Below, piece by piece: positions 9,146-21,113 of a DNA stretch of 64,000 nucleotides; position 1 is the first letter of the stretch, and each line of letters opens with the position of its first letter. Origin of the DNA: Echinicola pacifica DSM 19836. Lineage in GTDB: Bacteria; Bacteroidota; Bacteroidia; Cytophagales; Cyclobacteriaceae. The notes beneath the pieces were generated by a model. The model worked only from the letters and a program-made list of their open reading frames with translations. It was not told the origin of the DNA and did no database searches. The translations under genes were made by a program, and so were the position numbers. The DNA lies in assembly GCF_000373245.1 (NCBI RefSeq), contig NZ_KB890757.1, positions 124,001-188,000 of the forward strand. The letters run 5' to 3'.

Positions 9146-9589
9146 ATGGCTAAGGAAATTACTGGTTATCTGAAATTACAGGTGAAAGGTGGCCAGGCAA
9201 ATCCATCTCCTCCTGTTGGTCCTGCTCTTGGTTCCAAGGGTTTGAACATCATGGAGTTCTGTAAGCAATTCAATGCTAGAACTCAGGATAAAATGGGTCA
9301 AGTTCTACCTGTCCTTGTTACGATTTATTCGGACAAGACTTTTGAATTCGTAGTAAAAACTCCTCCTGCAGCGATCATGTTGTTAGAGGCGGCGAAGCTC
9401 AAAAGTGGTTCTGCTGAACCAAACAGGAAGAAAGTAGGCTCTGTGTCCTGGGATCAGGTAAAAGAGATTGCTGAGGTGAAGATGCCTGACTTAAATGCCT
9501 TCAAGGTAGAGTCTGCCATGAAAATGGTAGCAGGTACAGCGAGAAGTATGGGAATCACAGTTTCAGGAAAAGCTCCTTGGGAGGAATAA
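9146..9589 (+). CDS. rplK: Ribosomal protein L11
   Basis: 147 residues. The N-terminal domain has the proline-rich [13 protein letters not shown] segment (20-32), and the C-terminal domain binds 23S rRNA at the GTPase-associated centre. It is needed for EF-G action and for stringent-factor activation on the ribosome. In Enterobacteria L1 represses translation of the rplK-rplA mRNA; no matching L1-site could be confirmed here. Confidence 0.98.
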   Translation: MAKEITGYLKLQVKGGQANPSPPVGPALGSKGLNIMEFCKQFNARTQDKMGQVLPVLVTIYSDKTFEFVVKTPPAAIMLLEAAKLKSGSAEPNRKKVGSVSWDQVKEIAEVKMPDLNAFKVESAMKMVAGTARSMGITVSGKAPWEE

Positions 9590-9599
9590 ATATAAAAAA

Positions 9600-10298
9600 A
9601 TGGCTAAGTTAACAAAAAAGCAAAAAGAAGCTCTTTCTAAGTACGACCCAAGCCAGCAGTACTCCCTTACTGAGGCTTCTTCAATAGTGAAGGAAATCAC
9701 TAACTCTAAATTTGATTCTTCTGTAGATGTTGACATCCGTCTGGGTGTTGATCCTCGGAAAGCTGATCAAATGGTGAGAGGTGTTGTAGCCTTACCTCAT
9801 GGTACCGGAAAAGACGTGAAAGTACTTGTACTTTGTACGCCGGACAAAGAAGAAGAAGCTAAGGAAGCTGGAGCTGACTATGTCGGCTTGGATGACTATA
9901 TTGCCAAAATCGAAGGCGGTTGGACTGATATTGATGTTATCATCACTATGCCAAACGTAATGGCGAAAGTAGGTAGATTAGGTAGAGTATTAGGTCCAAG
10001 AGGCTTGATGCCAAACCCTAAATCGGGTACTGTTACTCTTGAAGTGGGTAAAGCAGTGAAAGAAGTAAAAGGTGGTAAAATCGACTTTAAGGTTGATAAG
10101 TTCGGTATCATTCACGCAAGTGTTGGTAAAGTGTCTTTCGAACCAAGTAAGATCGAGGAAAATACGCAGGAATTGATTAATACAATTTCTAAGTTGAAGC
10201 CTTCTTCTGCCAAAGGTACTTACTTCAGAAGTATTCATATGTCCAGCACAATGTCTCCTGGGATTGCAATTGATAAGGGGAGTATTCAAGGTATATAA
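9600..10298 (+). CDS. rplA: Ribosomal protein L1
   Basis: 232 residues, forming the mobile L1 stalk that guides deacylated tRNA out of the E site. The signature [13 protein letters not shown] lies near residues 135-147, and the [17 protein letters not shown] segment follows. It begins 10 bp after rplK and is followed after 2 bp by rplJ, so the four stalk proteins are one translational unit. Confidence 0.98.
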   Translation: MAKLTKKQKEALSKYDPSQQYSLTEASSIVKEITNSKFDSSVDVDIRLGVDPRKADQMVRGVVALPHGTGKDVKVLVLCTPDKEEEAKEAGADYVGLDDYIAKIEGGWTDIDVIITMPNVMAKVGRLGRVLGPRGLMPNPKSGTVTLEVGKAVKEVKGGKIDFKVDKFGIIHASVGKVSFEPSKIEENTQELINTISKLKPSSAKGTYFRSIHMSSTMSPGIAIDKGSIQGI

Positions 10299-10300
10299 TT

Positions 10301-10837
10301 ATGACTAGAGAGGAAAAGAAAGCTATAATCGAAAGTCTTACCGAGAAATTAAAAGGAACTCCGCATTTCTATATCACAGATGCTTCAGGTTTCAGTGTTG
10401 CTCAGGTAAATACTTTCAGAAGAATGTGTTTCGATAAGGGAATTGAATATCGTGTTTACAAAAACACTTTTATCAAAAAAGCCCTTGAAGATCTCGAAGC
10501 AGATTACTCAGAATTAATCGACAGTCTTAAAGGATTTTCAGGTATTATGTTTGCTAACGAAACAGCAAGCTTACCCGCTAAAGTCCTTAAGGAATACAGA
10601 AAGAAAGCAGGTAAAAAGGAAACTAGACCTAAATTCAAAGCCGCTTCAATCGACACAGATGTTATCATAGGAGAAGAAAATCTCGATATGCTGGCATCTC
10701 TGAAGACCAAAGAAGAACTCTTGGGAGAGGTTATTGGATTACTACAATCTCCTGCCAAAAACGTTATCTCTGCACTACAAAGTGGTCAGAATACATTGGC
10801 AGGGCTTGTTAAGACTCTTTCTGAAAGAGAATCATAA
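10301..10837 (+). CDS. rplJ: Ribosomal protein L10
   Basis: 178 residues. The N-terminal globular domain binds 23S rRNA and L11; the C-terminal helix (from about residue 140) is the docking site for L7/L12 dimers. The motif YRVYKNTFIKKAL and the FSGIMFA strand are typical. It is followed by a 52-bp AT-rich gap before rplL, a normal arrangement. Confidence 0.97.
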   Translation: MTREEKKAIIESLTEKLKGTPHFYITDASGFSVAQVNTFRRMCFDKGIEYRVYKNTFIKKALEDLEADYSELIDSLKGFSGIMFANETASLPAKVLKEYRKKAGKKETRPKFKAASIDTDVIIGEENLDMLASLKTKEELLGEVIGLLQSPAKNVISALQSGQNTLAGLVKTLSERES

Positions 10838-10889
10838 TATTATTCAAATCAATTAGTAACAAAATCAGTTAATTTTAAATAATAATACA

Positions 10890-11267
10890 ATGGCAGATCT
10901 TAAAGCATTCGCTGAGCAGTTAGTTAACTTGACTGTGAAAGAGGTTAGTGAATTAGCCGAAATTTTGAAAGAAGAATACGGTATCGAACCAGCTGCTGCA
11001 GCCGCTCCAGTTATGGTTGCCGGTGGTGGCGCTGAAGGTGCTGGCGAAGAAGAAAAAACTTCTTTCGACGTGATCTTGAAAGCTGCTGGTGGTCAGAAAC
11101 TTGCAGTAGTTAAATTGGTAAAAGAATTGACCGGTCTTGGTCTTAAGGAAGCTAAAGAAGTAGTTGACGGAGCTCCTAAAGCAATCAAAGAAGGTATCGC
11201 TAAAGACGAAGCAGAAGCTCTTAAGAAACAACTTGAGGAAGCTGGTGCTGAAGTAGAGCTTAAATAA
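10890..11267 (+). CDS. rplL: Ribosomal protein L7/L12
   Basis: 125 residues. An N-terminal dimerisation domain (1-30), a flexible Ala/Gly-rich hinge (about 33-52), and a C-terminal domain with the factor-binding segment [16 protein letters not shown]. It is the multicopy stalk protein that recruits elongation factors. Strong codon bias indicates high expression. Two tandem hairpins follow it before rpoB and should lower transcription into the polymerase genes. Confidence 0.98.
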   Translation: MADLKAFAEQLVNLTVKEVSELAEILKEEYGIEPAAAAAPVMVAGGGAEGAGEEEKTSFDVILKAAGGQKLAVVKLVKELTGLGLKEAKEVVDGAPKAIKEGIAKDEAEALKKQLEEAGAEVELK

Positions 11268-11271
11268 TTTG

Positions 11272-11302
11272 AATAACCTCATCTGTTAAGATGGAGGTTA
11301 TT
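11272..11302 (+). promoter_or_regulatory. First hairpin of the rplL-rpoB intergenic region
   Basis: Stem AATAACCTC/GAGGTTATT extended by ATCT/AGAT around a GTTA loop with one bulged G. It has no T-tract, so it may act as an mRNA-stability or processing hairpin at the 3' end of the rplL message. Confidence 0.6.
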
Positions 11303-11306
11303 GATT

Positions 11307-11334
11307 AGACCTGACTTTTAAAGTCAGGTCTTTT
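11307..11334 (+). terminator. Attenuator-like terminator between rplL and rpoB
   Basis: Stem AGACCTGACTT/AAGTCAGGTCT with a TTTA loop runs into TTTT. No promoter of the TAnnTTTG type is visible before rpoB, so partial readthrough is the likely source of rpoB-rpoC mRNA, as in the Enterobacterial rplL-rpoB attenuator. Confidence 0.75.
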
Positions 11335-11422
11335 CCTGTTTGTGCACAAATTAAAAATTGCACTATTCTAAGCGGAAATTGCCGCATTTAGTTAATAATT
11401 ATCACTATAAACATATACTGCC

Positions 11423-14400
11423 TTGGCTATCCAGAATCAACCCGTAAGGAAAAGTTTCTCATCTATTAAGGTGGTCAAAGACTATCCCGATTTCCTTGAT
11501 ATCCAATTACAATCATTCAAAGACTTTTTCCAATTGGATACCCCAGCGGAAAAAAGGAGACAGGATGGGCTATTCAAGGTGTTCTCTGAAAATTTCCCTA
11601 TTAGTGACTCCAGGGAAAATTTCACCCTTGAATTTATCGACTACGCTGTCGATCCCCCAAAATATAGCGTGGGTGAATGTATTGATAGAGGTTTGACCTA
11701 TTCTGTTCCTTTGAAGGCGAAGCTTAGATTGCTTTGCTCTGATGAGGATAATGAGGACTTCGAAACTATCGAACAGGAAGTATTCCTAGGAAACCTTCCG
11801 TATATGACCGAAAAAGGGTCCTTCGTTATCAATGGCGCAGAAAGGGTAATCGTTTCTCAGCTGCACCGTTCACCTGGTGTGTTCTTTGCCCAAAGCAAGC
11901 ATACCAATGGTACTAAACTGTATTCTGCCCGAATTATTCCTTTTAAAGGATCTTGGATAGAATTTGCAACTGACATTAATAATGTCATGTATGCTTATAT
12001 TGACAGAAAGAAAAAATTCCCGGTTACCACTTTGCTTAGAGCCATCGGTTATGGTTCTGATAAAGCCATCCTGGACCTTTTTGGACTGTCTGAGGAAGTA
12101 GATGCCACTAAGGCTAATCTTAAAAAAATTGTCGGTAGAAAACTGGCTGCCCGTGTGCTTAGAACCTGGGTGGAAGATTTCGTGGATGAAGACACTGGTG
12201 AGGTGGTTTCTATCGATCGTAATGAAGTACTGCTCGAAAGAGATTCCGTACTCTCTGAAGAGGATATCGAACTTATCCTTGAATCTGGCGCCAAAAGCAT
12301 CATCCTTCATAGAGATGATGTGAATATCGCCGATTACTCTATTATCTATAATACTCTTCAAAAAGATAACTCTAACTCAGAGAAAGAAGCCGTAGAGGTG
12401 ATTTATCGTCAGCTAAGGAATACCGAAGCTCCTGATGAAGCCACTGCACGTGAAGTAATCCACGGATTGTTCTTCTCCGATAAGAGATATGATCTTGGTG
12501 AAGTGGGTCGTTACAGAATCAATAAAAAACTCGGTCTCGATATTGAGAGAGAGAAGATCGTATTGACCACAGAGGATATTATTAGTATTGTAAAATACCT
12601 TATCGGTTTGATCAACTCTAAAGCCGTGGTCGATGATATTGATCACTTGAGCAATAGAAGGGTGAGAACTGTAGGGGAACAATTATATAGCCAGTTTGGT
12701 GTTGGTTTGGCTAGAATGGCCAGAACCATCCGCGAAAGAATGAACGTAAGGGACAATGAGGACTTTAAGCCTGTTGACCTGATCAATGCAAGAACACTTT
12801 CTTCTGTGATCAACTCATTCTTTGGTACCAACCAGCTTTCTCAGTTTATGGATCAGACCAACCCATTGGCTGAGCTTACGCACAAACGTAGGCTGTCTGC
12901 TTTGGGGCCAGGTGGTCTGTCTCGTGAAAGAGCCGGTTTTGAGGTTCGAGATGTTCACTACACGCACTATGGTCGTCTGTGTACTATCGAAACTCCAGAG
13001 GGACCTAATATTGGTCTTATCTCTTCTCTTTGTGTACACGCAAAGGTCAACTCTATGGGATTCCTGGAGACACCTTACCGTAAAGTAAGAGAAGGTAAAG
13101 CAGGAATGAATTCCGATGATATCGTGTTCCTTACTGCCGAAGAAGAAGATAATAATAATATTGCCCAGGCAAATGCGCCGCTTGAGGTAGATGGTACTTT
13201 CGTCAATGATCGTGTGAAGGCTCGTTTTGAGGGTGACTTCCCAGTATTGGAGCCGAAAGAGATCACCTATATGGACGTTGCTCCAAACCAGATTGTATCT
13301 GTAGCAGCATCATTGATTCCATTCCTGGAGCATGATGATGCTAACCGTGCATTGATGGGCTCAAACATGCAGCGTCAGGCAGTACCATTGCTGAAAGCCG
13401 AGTCTCCTATTGTAGGTACCGGATTGGAAGCGAAGGCTGCTGTGGATTCCAGATCATTGATCATCGCTGAGGCTGATGGTGTAATTGATTTTGTGGATGC
13501 TAAAAAGATCACTGTTAAGTATGACCTGACTGATGATGAGTTATTGGTAAACTTCAGTGATGAATATAAGTCGTATGACCTGATCAAGTTCAGAAGAACT
13601 AACCAGGATACCACGATTAACCTAACACCGCTAGTGCTAAAAGGACAGCGCGTGACCAGAGGTCAGGTATTGGTAGAAGGATACTCCACCAATCAGGGTG
13701 AGCTTGCTCTTGGTAAAAACCTTAAAGTGGCTTATATGCCATGGCAAGGGTATAACTTTGAGGATGCCATCGTAATCTCTGAGCGTGTAGTTCGTGAAGA
13801 TGTCTTCACCTCTATTCACGTCGAAGAGTTCCAGTTGGAAGTAAGAGATACCAAGCGTGGGGAGGAAGAATTGACTTCTGAGATCCCTAACGTATCCGAA
13901 GAGGCGGTCAAAAACCTTGACGAAAACGGTATTATCCGTATCGGTGCTGAGCTGAAAGAAGGAGATATCATCATTGGTAAGATCACTCCAAAAGGAGAAA
14001 CCGATCCTACCCCTGAGGAGAAACTGCTTAGAGCGATCTTTGGTGATAAGGCTGGGGATGTAAAAGATGCGTCATTGAAAGCTTCTCCATCATTGAATGG
14101 TGTGGTGATCGAGACCAAGCTGTTCTCCAGACCGAAGAAAGATAAAGACCTTCGTGCCAAATCAAAAGCTGAGGTTGAGAAATTGAAGCAAACTTATGCC
14201 AAGGAATTGCTTGGAGTAAGAGCTAAAATGATCAATAAGCTTGTCGGTATCCTAGAAGGAAAAGTTTCCTTATCGGTGAAGCACAAATTTGGGGATGAGA
14301 TCATCACCAAAGGCGTTAAGTTTAACCACCAGAATATTGATAATAATCTCTTCCCTGCTAAGAATCCTTACAGAGATGAGAGTAATTATAATGTTCCTGA

Positions 14401-15298
14401 GGAAGCGAATCTTATTTCCGATATCATCTTGGATGATTGGACAGACGATGAGCATACCAATAGCTTGGTACAACAGTTAGTGAAAAACTATACTAATACT
14501 AGAAACGAGATTTCTGGTAGATTCAAGAGGGATAGATTTACCCTTGAAGTAGGGGATGAATTGCCTGCGGGTATAGTGCAGTTGGCTAAAGTTTACGTGG
14601 CTAAGAAGCGTAAGCTGAAGGTAGGGGATAAGATGGCCGGTCGTCACGGTAACAAAGGTATTGTGGCTAAGATCGTAAGAGATGAAGACATGCCATTCTT
14701 AGAAGACGGTACCCCAATGGATATCGTGCTTAACCCGCTAGGTGTACCATCTCGTATGAACATCGGGCAGATCTTTGAGACCGTTCTTGCTTGGGCTGGA
14801 CAGATTTTAGGTAAGAAATATGCGACTCCGATATTTGATGGAGCTACTACCGAAGAAGTAGCTGCTGAATTGGATCTAGCTGGCCTTCCATCCTTTGGAA
14901 GGACTTATCTATATGATGGTCTGACGGGTAAGAAATTTGATCAGCCGGTAACAGTAGGTATATCCTATATGTTGAAGCTGGGTCACTTGGTGGATGATAA
15001 GATGCACGCTAGATCTATCGGGCCATACTCTTTGATTACGCAGCAGCCATTGGGTGGTAAAGCCCAGTTTGGTGGTCAGCGTTTTGGGGAGATGGAAGTT
15101 TGGGCACTTGAGGCCTTTGGTGCGTCGCACGTGCTTCAAGAGATCCTAACAGTTAAGTCAGATGATGTAATTGGTAGAGCAAAAGCTTATGAGGCTATCG
15201 TGAAAGGTGAAAACCTTCCGAAGCCGAATATTCCTGAATCCTTCAACGTATTGGTTCATGAACTTAGAGGTTTGGCTCTGGAAATTACTCTTGACTAA
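11423..15298 (+). CDS. rpoB: RNA polymerase beta subunit
   Basis: 1291 residues. The start codon is TTG: the protein begins [14 protein letters not shown], the usual Cytophagales N-terminus, and the next in-frame ATG is more than 120 codons in, inside the conserved [13 protein letters not shown] region. The rifampicin-pocket segment ([22 protein letters not shown]) reads as wild type, followed by [17 protein letters not shown]. The C-terminal [10 protein letters not shown] and [20 protein letters not shown] motifs contribute to the active centre and the beta'-binding surface. It is 50 bp before rpoC and depends on readthrough of the hairpin at 11307-11334. Confidence 0.98.
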   Translation: MAIQNQPVRKSFSSIKVVKDYPDFLDIQLQSFKDFFQLDTPAEKRRQDGLFKVFSENFPISDSRENFTLEFIDYAVDPPKYSVGECIDRGLTYSVPLKAKLRLLCSDEDNEDFETIEQEVFLGNLPYMTEKGSFVINGAERVIVSQLHRSPGVFFAQSKHTNGTKLYSARIIPFKGSWIEFATDINNVMYAYIDRKKKFPVTTLLRAIGYGSDKAILDLFGLSEEVDATKANLKKIVGRKLAARVLRTWVEDFVDEDTGEVVSIDRNEVLLERDSVLSEEDIELILESGAKSIILHRDDVNIADYSIIYNTLQKDNSNSEKEAVEVIYRQLRNTEAPDEATAREVIHGLFFSDKRYDLGEVGRYRINKKLGLDIEREKIVLTTEDIISIVKYLIGLINSKAVVDDIDHLSNRRVRTVGEQLYSQFGVGLARMARTIRERMNVRDNEDFKPVDLINARTLSSVINSFFGTNQLSQFMDQTNPLAELTHKRRLSALGPGGLSRERAGFEVRDVHYTHYGRLCTIETPEGPNIGLISSLCVHAKVNSMGFLETPYRKVREGKAGMNSDDIVFLTAEEEDNNNIAQANAPLEVDGTFVNDRVKARFEGDFPVLEPKEITYMDVAPNQIVSVAASLIPFLEHDDANRALMGSNMQRQAVPLLKAESPIVGTGLEAKAAVDSRSLIIAEADGVIDFVDAKKITVKYDLTDDELLVNFSDEYKSYDLIKFRRTNQDTTINLTPLVLKGQRVTRGQVLVEGYSTNQGELALGKNLKVAYMPWQGYNFEDAIVISERVVREDVFTSIHVEEFQLEVRDTKRGEEELTSEIPNVSEEAVKNLDENGIIRIGAELKEGDIIIGKITPKGETDPTPEEKLLRAIFGDKAGDVKDASLKASPSLNGVVIETKLFSRPKKDKDLRAKSKAEVEKLKQTYAKELLGVRAKMINKLVGILEGKVSLSVKHKFGDEIITKGVKFNHQNIDNNLFPAKNPYRDESNYNVPEEANLISDIILDDWTDDEHTNSLVQQLVKNYTNTRNEISGRFKRDRFTLEVGDELPAGIVQLAKVYVAKKRKLKVGDKMAGRHGNKGIVAKIVRDEDMPFLEDGTPMDIVLNPLGVPSRMNIGQIFETVLAWAGQILGKKYATPIFDGATTEEVAAELDLAGLPSFGRTYLYDGLTGKKFDQPVTVGISYMLKLGHLVDDKMHARSIGPYSLITQQPLGGKAQFGGQRFGEMEVWALEAFGASHVLQEILTVKSDDVIGRAKAYEAIVKGENLPKPNIPESFNVLVHELRGLALEITLD

Positions 15299-15348
15299 TT
15301 TAGAATCATTTGGGCCGCAAGGCCCTTAACATACTCTCAAAACATATT

Positions 15349-18300
15349 ATGGCGTTCAGAAAAAATAAAAAACTAAACAACGACTTCTCCAGAGTCACTA
15401 TTAGTTTGGCCTCTCCTGAATCTATCCTTGATAGTTCGCATGGTGAGGTGACACAGCCGGAAACCATTAATTACCGGACTTACAAGCCCGAAATGGGTGG
15501 TTTGTTCTGTGAGCGTATTTTCGGTCCTGTGAAAGACTGGGAGTGTCATTGTGGTAAATACAAGCGCATAAGATATAAAGGTATCATCTGTGACAGATGT
15601 GGTGTGGAAGTTACCGAAAAGAAAGTGCGTAGAGAACGTATGGGCCATATTGAGCTTGTTGTTCCTGTAGCGCATATCTGGTATTTCAAGTCTCTACCTA
15701 ATAAAATAGGTTACTTACTTGGACTTCCTACCAAGAAATTGGATCAGATAGTATACTACGAACGATATGCTGTCATCAATCCTGGTATCAAAGCCGAAGA
15801 CGGTCTGCAGTACCTGGATTTCCTGACAGAAGATGAGTATTTGGATATCATGGATAAGCTTCCAAAGGAAAACCAAATGCTTGATGACGATGATCCTAAT
15901 AAGTTCATCGCCAAAATGGGTGCTGAGGCCATCGAAATGTTATTGTCAAGACTTGATCTTGATGATCTTTCTTATAGCCTTCGTCACCAAGCAGCCACGG
16001 ATACCTCTCAGCAGAGAAAAGCTGAAGCCCTCAAAAGGCTGAAAGTGGTGGAAGCATTCCGTGATGCAAGAACACGTATCGAGAACCGTCCAGAGTGGAT
16101 GGTGGTAAGAATGGTTCCTGTGATCCCGCCAGAGCTTCGTCCTTTGGTGCCTTTGGATGGCGGACGTTTTGCTACCTCCGATCTGAATGATCTTTACAGA
16201 AGGGTGATTATCCGTAATAACCGTCTGAAAAGATTGATCGATATCAAAGCACCGGAAGTGATTCTTAGAAATGAGAAAAGAATGCTTCAGGAAGCAGTAG
16301 ATTCCTTATTTGATAACTCAAGGAAGGTAAATGCTGTACGTTCTGATGGAAATAGAGCCTTGAAGTCCCTTTCTGATATGCTGAAAGGTAAGCAAGGTCG
16401 ATTCCGTCAAAACTTGCTTGGTAAGCGTGTGGATTATTCTGGTCGTTCGGTAATCGTAGTAGGACCTGAGCTTAAGCTTCACGAGTGCGGTTTGCCTAAG
16501 AATATGGCAGCCGAGCTATTCAAGCCTTTCATCATCCGTAAGTTGATCGAAAGAGGAATAGTGAAGACAGTGAAATCTGCTAAGAAAATTGTGGACCGCA
16601 AAGATCCAGTGGTATGGGATATCCTAGAGAACGTTCTTAAAGGACACCCTGTATTGCTAAACAGAGCCCCGACGCTTCACCGATTAGGTATTCAGGCTTT
16701 CCAGCCGAAGCTTATTGAAGGAAAAGCGATTCAGCTTCACCCATTAGTATGTACTGCATTCAACGCCGATTTTGACGGTGACCAGATGGCAGTCCACGTA
16801 CCACTTGGACATGAGGCGATTCTTGAGGCTTCTACTTTGATGCTTTCTTCTCACAATATCCTAAACCCTGCCAACGGTGCGCCGATTACGGTACCGTCTC
16901 AGGATATGGTATTGGGGCTGTACTATGTGACCAAAGGTCGCCGGTCCACCCCTGAGGAGCCAGTACCAGGTGAAGGAATGACTTTCTACGGTGAAGAGGA
17001 TGTAATCATCGCTCTTAATGAGAAGGTAATTTCCCAACATGCTATCGTCAAGTGTAAGGTGATGGTAAGAGAGCCTGATGGAACATTGGTAGAGAAGATT
17101 ATTGAGACTGTAGCCGGTCGATTGATTTTCAACCAGTTTGTGCCTGAGCAAGTAGGATTTGTAAACGAACTTCTTACAAAGAAAAAGCTTCAGCAGATTA
17201 TTGCAGAAGTAGTAAAAATATGCGGCATTGCACGTAGTGCGCAGTTCCTTGATGATATCAAGCATCTAGGATTCCAGATGGCCTACCAAGGTGGTCTGTC
17301 CATGGGACTGAATGACGTAATTATCCCAGAAGATAAGGATCCATTGATCGCCAAAGCCAAGGAAGAGGTAGATCAGGTATGGAATAACTATCTGATGGGT
17401 CTGATCACAGACAACGAGAGATATAACCAGGTAATTGATATCTGGACTCGTACCAACTCCAACCTGACGAACATTCTGATGAAGCAGATGGAGGAGGATA
17501 AGCAAGGATTCAACGCCATCTATATGATGATGCACTCTGGAGCCAGGGGTTCTAGGGAGCAGATTCGTCAGCTGGGTGGAATGAGGGGTCTGATGGCTAA
17601 GCCTCAGAAAAACCTTCAAGGTTCCGTTGGTGAGATTATTGAAAACCCGATTCTATCCAACTTTAAAGAAGGATTGGATGTATTGGAGTACTTTATCTCC
17701 ACTCACGGTGCTCGTAAGGGTCTGGCTGATACAGCCTTGAAAACTGCCGATGCGGGTTATTTGACCAGAAGGCTAGTGGATGTGGCTCAGGATGTGATCG
17801 TATCTGAAGCGGATTGTGGTACCTTGAGAGGCTTGGTCGTACAGGCGCTAAAGGATAACGACGAGATCGTGGAGCCATTATCTGAGCGGATCGTAGGTCG
17901 TGTATCTGTACACGATGTGATTGATCCACTTACAGATGAGGTATTACTTCTATCCGGTGAGGAGATTACGGATGAGATTTCTAAAATAATAGATGACTCA
18001 GCTGTAGAAGAAGTAGAGATCAGATCAGTATTGACCTGTGAGTCCAGAAGAGGAGTATGTACCAAGTGTTATGGTAGAAACCTGACCACTGGTAATGCAG
18101 TTCAGAATGGTGAATCAGTAGGGGTTATTGCAGCCCAGTCTATTGGAGAGCCAGGTACTCAGCTTACTCTACGTACATTCCACGTGGGTGGTACCGCTTC
18201 CAACATCTCTGTTGAGGCGAGTATCAATGCCAAATTTGATGGGGTAGTAGAGTTTGAAGAAGAACTTAGATTCATCAATACCACTAATAAGGACGGAGAT

Positions 18301-19662
18301 CCTGTGACTGTGGTAATGGGAAGATCAGGAGAGATAAAAATCAATGATGCCAAGTCTGGTAAGACACTCGTGTCAAACCACGTACCTTACGGTGCGATAT
18401 TGAATGTAGCTGATGGTCAGAAATTGGCCAAAGGGGATTCACTATGTACTTGGGATCCATACAATGCCGTGATTCTTTCTGAGTTTGACGGTGAGGTATC
18501 CTTTGACTCCATCATCGAAGGCATTACTTTCAAGGAAGTGGCCGATGATCAGACAGGGTATAAGGAGAAGGTAATCATTGATACCAAGGATAAAACCAAG
18601 AACCCTGCGGTAATTGTAAATTACGGAGATGAGACCAAGGGATATAATATTCCAGTAGGTGCTCACCTTGCAGTAGAAGAAGGTGATAAAGTGAAGTCTG
18701 GCCAGATCCTAGTGAAGATACCTCGTTCGGTAGGTAAGACCCGTGATATTACAGGTGGTCTTCCAAGGGTTACAGAGCTCTTTGAAGCACGTAATCCATC
18801 TAACCCAGCGGTGGTATCCGAAATCGACGGTGTGGTAACTTATGGTGGTATCAAGCGAGGTAATCGTGAGATATTCATTGAGTCCAAAGATGGCGTTAAG
18901 AAGCGTTATATGGTATCTCTTTCCAAGCACATTCTTGTGCAGGAAAATGACTTCATCAGAGCTGGTGAGCCATTATCCGATGGAGCGATTACGCCAAATG
19001 ACATTCTTTCTATCAAGGGCCCGACTGCCGTACAGGAATACTTGGTAAATGAGATTCAGGAAGTTTACCGTCTTCAAGGTGTGAAGATCAATGATAAGCA
19101 TATTGAGGTGATCGTAAGTCAGATGATGCAGAAGGTAGAGATACTTGATGCAGGTGACACAGGATTCCTTCAGGGGCAGGTCGTTGATAAGTGGGCCTTC
19201 AGAGAGGAAAACGACAATATTCTGGATAAGAAAGTGGTTATGGAGCCAGGAGATTCTCCTACATTGAAGGCAGGTATGATCATCACCTCAAGACGATTGA
19301 GAGATGAGAATTCCAGCTTGAAGCGTAAGGATCTAAAGCTAGTCCAGGTAAGGGATGCAGAGACGGCTGTCTCTAAGCCTACCTTGCAAGGGATCACGGC
19401 GGCATCATTGGGTACAGAGAGCTTTATCTCTGCGGCTTCCTTCCAGGAGACCACCAAGGTGCTTAGTGAAGCGGCTATACGTGGTAAGCGTGATGAGCTA
19501 TTAGGACTGAAGGAAAACGTGATCGTAGGTCACTTGATTCCTGCAGGTACTGGTCAGCGTCATTTCCAGCATATCATCGTAGGATCTAAGGAAGAATATG
19601 AAAAGCTATCAGGATCCGATAAGGAGAAAAGTAGCCGTAAGTCCAAAGAGGCTGTTAAATAA
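15349..19662 (+). CDS. rpoC: RNA polymerase beta' subunit
   Basis: 1437 residues. N-terminal zinc site (CHCGKY...CDRCG), the catalytic Mg-binding loop NADFDGDQ (472-479, Asp474, Asp476, Asp478), and the second zinc cluster [13 protein letters not shown]. The ATG at 15349 (MAFRKNKK) is chosen; an upstream in-frame TTG at 15310 would add 13 residues encoded by a GC-rich hairpin and is less likely. The C-terminal tail is Lys/Ser-rich. It ends the tuf-to-rpoC transcription block at a strong terminator. Confidence 0.98.
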   Translation: MAFRKNKKLNNDFSRVTISLASPESILDSSHGEVTQPETINYRTYKPEMGGLFCERIFGPVKDWECHCGKYKRIRYKGIICDRCGVEVTEKKVRRERMGHIELVVPVAHIWYFKSLPNKIGYLLGLPTKKLDQIVYYERYAVINPGIKAEDGLQYLDFLTEDEYLDIMDKLPKENQMLDDDDPNKFIAKMGAEAIEMLLSRLDLDDLSYSLRHQAATDTSQQRKAEALKRLKVVEAFRDARTRIENRPEWMVVRMVPVIPPELRPLVPLDGGRFATSDLNDLYRRVIIRNNRLKRLIDIKAPEVILRNEKRMLQEAVDSLFDNSRKVNAVRSDGNRALKSLSDMLKGKQGRFRQNLLGKRVDYSGRSVIVVGPELKLHECGLPKNMAAELFKPFIIRKLIERGIVKTVKSAKKIVDRKDPVVWDILENVLKGHPVLLNRAPTLHRLGIQAFQPKLIEGKAIQLHPLVCTAFNADFDGDQMAVHVPLGHEAILEASTLMLSSHNILNPANGAPITVPSQDMVLGLYYVTKGRRSTPEEPVPGEGMTFYGEEDVIIALNEKVISQHAIVKCKVMVREPDGTLVEKIIETVAGRLIFNQFVPEQVGFVNELLTKKKLQQIIAEVVKICGIARSAQFLDDIKHLGFQMAYQGGLSMGLNDVIIPEDKDPLIAKAKEEVDQVWNNYLMGLITDNERYNQVIDIWTRTNSNLTNILMKQMEEDKQGFNAIYMMMHSGARGSREQIRQLGGMRGLMAKPQKNLQGSVGEIIENPILSNFKEGLDVLEYFISTHGARKGLADTALKTADAGYLTRRLVDVAQDVIVSEADCGTLRGLVVQALKDNDEIVEPLSERIVGRVSVHDVIDPLTDEVLLLSGEEITDEISKIIDDSAVEEVEIRSVLTCESRRGVCTKCYGRNLTTGNAVQNGESVGVIAAQSIGEPGTQLTLRTFHVGGTASNISVEASINAKFDGVVEFEEELRFINTTNKDGDPVTVVMGRSGEIKINDAKSGKTLVSNHVPYGAILNVADGQKLAKGDSLCTWDPYNAVILSEFDGEVSFDSIIEGITFKEVADDQTGYKEKVIIDTKDKTKNPAVIVNYGDETKGYNIPVGAHLAVEEGDKVKSGQILVKIPRSVGKTRDITGGLPRVTELFEARNPSNPAVVSEIDGVVTYGGIKRGNREIFIESKDGVKKRYMVSLSKHILVQENDFIRAGEPLSDGAITPNDILSIKGPTAVQEYLVNEIQEVYRLQGVKINDKHIEVIVSQMMQKVEILDAGDTGFLQGQVVDKWAFREENDNILDKKVVMEPGDSPTLKAGMIITSRRLRDENSSLKRKDLKLVQVRDAETAVSKPTLQGITAASLGTESFISAASFQETTKVLSEAAIRGKRDELLGLKENVIVGHLIPAGTGQRHFQHIIVGSKEEYEKLSGSDKEKSSRKSKEAVK

Positions 19663-19684
19663 ATAGTATTGGAAATCAATAAGG

Positions 19685-19713
19685 AAGGCCTGTAGAAATG
19701 CAGGCCTTTTTTT
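19685..19713 (+). terminator. Terminator after rpoC
   Basis: Stem AAGGCCTG/CAGGCCTT with an 8-nt loop followed by seven T residues. Confidence 0.9.
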
Positions 19714-19730
19714 GGTAAAACAAAGAGATA

Positions 19731-20060
19731 ATGGAAGACCCTAAAGATCAAATTAAGGAAGGCAATCAACCGATCAATGTAGAGCTGACCGATGAGATAG
19801 CGGAAGGAATCTACTCCAATCTAGCGATGATTGCGCATTCGAATTCTGAGTTTGTGGTGGATTTTATCAGGCTGATGCCGGGCATTCCCAAGGCCAAGGT
19901 AAAGTCGAGGATCATAATGACACCAGATCATGCCAAGCGATTGTTGGCGGCCCTGAAGGACAATATAGACAAGTATGAGCAGGCCTTTGGTAAGATACAG
20001 TCTGGTTCTGAGCATCCTGAGTTTCCGATGAACTTCGGAGGGACCTTGGGCGAGGCTTAA
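19731..20060 (+). CDS. DUF3467 domain protein
   Basis: 109 residues. The central segment (NLAMIAHSNSEFVVDFIRLMPGIPKAKV cut to key residues: S-N-S-E-F-V-x-D-F near 43-51, then P-G) and the MTPDHAKRLLAAL helix are the DUF3467 pattern, a small family common in Bacteroidota with no established function. There is no signal peptide or membrane segment, so it is cytoplasmic. It starts 18 bp after the rpoC terminator without a visible promoter, so it probably depends on readthrough. Confidence 0.85.
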   Translation: MEDPKDQIKEGNQPINVELTDEIAEGIYSNLAMIAHSNSEFVVDFIRLMPGIPKAKVKSRIIMTPDHAKRLLAALKDNIDKYEQAFGKIQSGSEHPEFPMNFGGTLGEA

Positions 20061-20160
20061 GATCGGAGAATTTTAATTATTACGGACGGTGGATAAGGTG
20101 TCAGATAATCACGTAGTTCTGTAAGGGCGGCATGGTTAAATAAAATATAACTCTTTAATT

Positions 20161-20190
20161 TTGTTTGTTTTATCTTATTGATTACCTTTG
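20161..20190 (+). promoter_or_regulatory. Promoter of the str operon (rpsL)
   Basis: TTG at 20161-20163, a 19-bp spacer, TACCTTTG at 20183-20190, then CAGTCC. The 11-mer CTTTGCAGTCC recurs exactly upstream of rplC. Confidence 0.85.
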
Positions 20191-20237
20191 CAGTCCAAAT
20201 TTTATATGTTAAAGAAGTAAAATAAATTTATCAGTTA

Positions 20238-20618
20238 ATGCCTACTATACAACAGTTAGTTAGAAAAGGTAGAACCACTTTGGTGACAAAATCCAAGTCT
20301 AGAGCCTTGGATGCGTGTCCTCAAAGAAGGGGAGTATGTACGAGAGTATATACCACAACGCCTAAGAAGCCTAACTCTGCGATGCGAAAAGTAGCCAGGG
20401 TTAGATTGACAAACGGAAAAGAAGTGAATGCTTACATTCCAGGTGAAGGACACAATTTACAAGAGCACTCTATTGTATTGATTAGAGGTGGTCGTGTGAA
20501 GGATCTTCCAGGTGTAAGATATCACATCATCCGTGGTGCATTGGATACAGCGGGAGTAAAAGACCGTAAGCAAGGTCGTTCCAAGTACGGTGCTAAACGT
20601 CCTAAGGACAAAAAATAA
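20238..20618 (+). CDS. rpsL: Ribosomal protein S12
   Basis: 126 residues. S12 lies at the decoding centre and controls accuracy. The [20 protein letters not shown] segment is intact; Lys43, where streptomycin resistance changes commonly occur, is wild type, as is the [11 protein letters not shown] loop. It is first gene of rpsL-rpsG-fusA-rpsJ, 48 bp after the -7 element. Confidence 0.99.
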   Translation: MPTIQQLVRKGRTTLVTKSKSRALDACPQRRGVCTRVYTTTPKKPNSAMRKVARVRLTNGKEVNAYIPGEGHNLQEHSIVLIRGGRVKDLPGVRYHIIRGALDTAGVKDRKQGRSKYGAKRPKDKK

Positions 20619-20640
20619 TTAATAGTAAAAGAACGTAACA

Positions 20641-21108
20641 ATGAGAAAAGCGAAACCAAAAAAGAGATATATTCTTCCTGATCCGAAGTTCAATGATACT
20701 TTGGTGACTAAGTTTGTGAACTGCCTTATGGTAGATGGGAAGAAGAGTATTGCTTACAGAATCTTCTACGACGCAGTAGAGAAAGTAGAAGAGAAGTTGG
20801 GTGAGAATGGTCTTGAGGTTTGGAAGAAAGCGCTTAACAATATTACTCCAGCTGTAGAGGTGAAGAGTCGTAGGGTTGGGGGAGCTACTTTCCAGGTACC
20901 AATGGAAGTAAGACCTGAGAGAAAAACATCCCTAGGAATCAAGTGGATGATCACCTTTTCAAGAAAAAGAGGCGAGAAGACTATGATGGACCGTCTTGCT
21001 GGTGAGATTATCGCAGCATCCAAAGGTGAAGGTGCAGCTGTGAAGAAGAAGGATGATACTCACAGAATGGCAGAGGCCAACAAAGCATTCTCACACTTTA
21101 GATTTTAA
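20641..21108 (+). CDS. rpsG: Ribosomal protein S7
   Basis: 155 residues. S7 nucleates assembly of the 30S head and contacts the E-site tRNA. The signature near residues 17-40 ([20 protein letters not shown] reduced to key residues V-x-K-F-V-N and DGKK) and the [16 protein letters not shown] stretch are typical. It lies 22 bp after rpsL and 5 bp before fusA. Confidence 0.98.
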   Translation: MRKAKPKKRYILPDPKFNDTLVTKFVNCLMVDGKKSIAYRIFYDAVEKVEEKLGENGLEVWKKALNNITPAVEVKSRRVGGATFQVPMEVRPERKTSLGIKWMITFSRKRGEKTMMDRLAGEIIAASKGEGAAVKKKDDTHRMAEANKAFSHFRF

Positions 21109-21113
21109 TAAGG

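Noticed and set aside
15310-15348. TTG start 13 codons upstream of rpoC ATG
   Set aside because: The extension encodes the hairpin region and is not shared with RpoC families.
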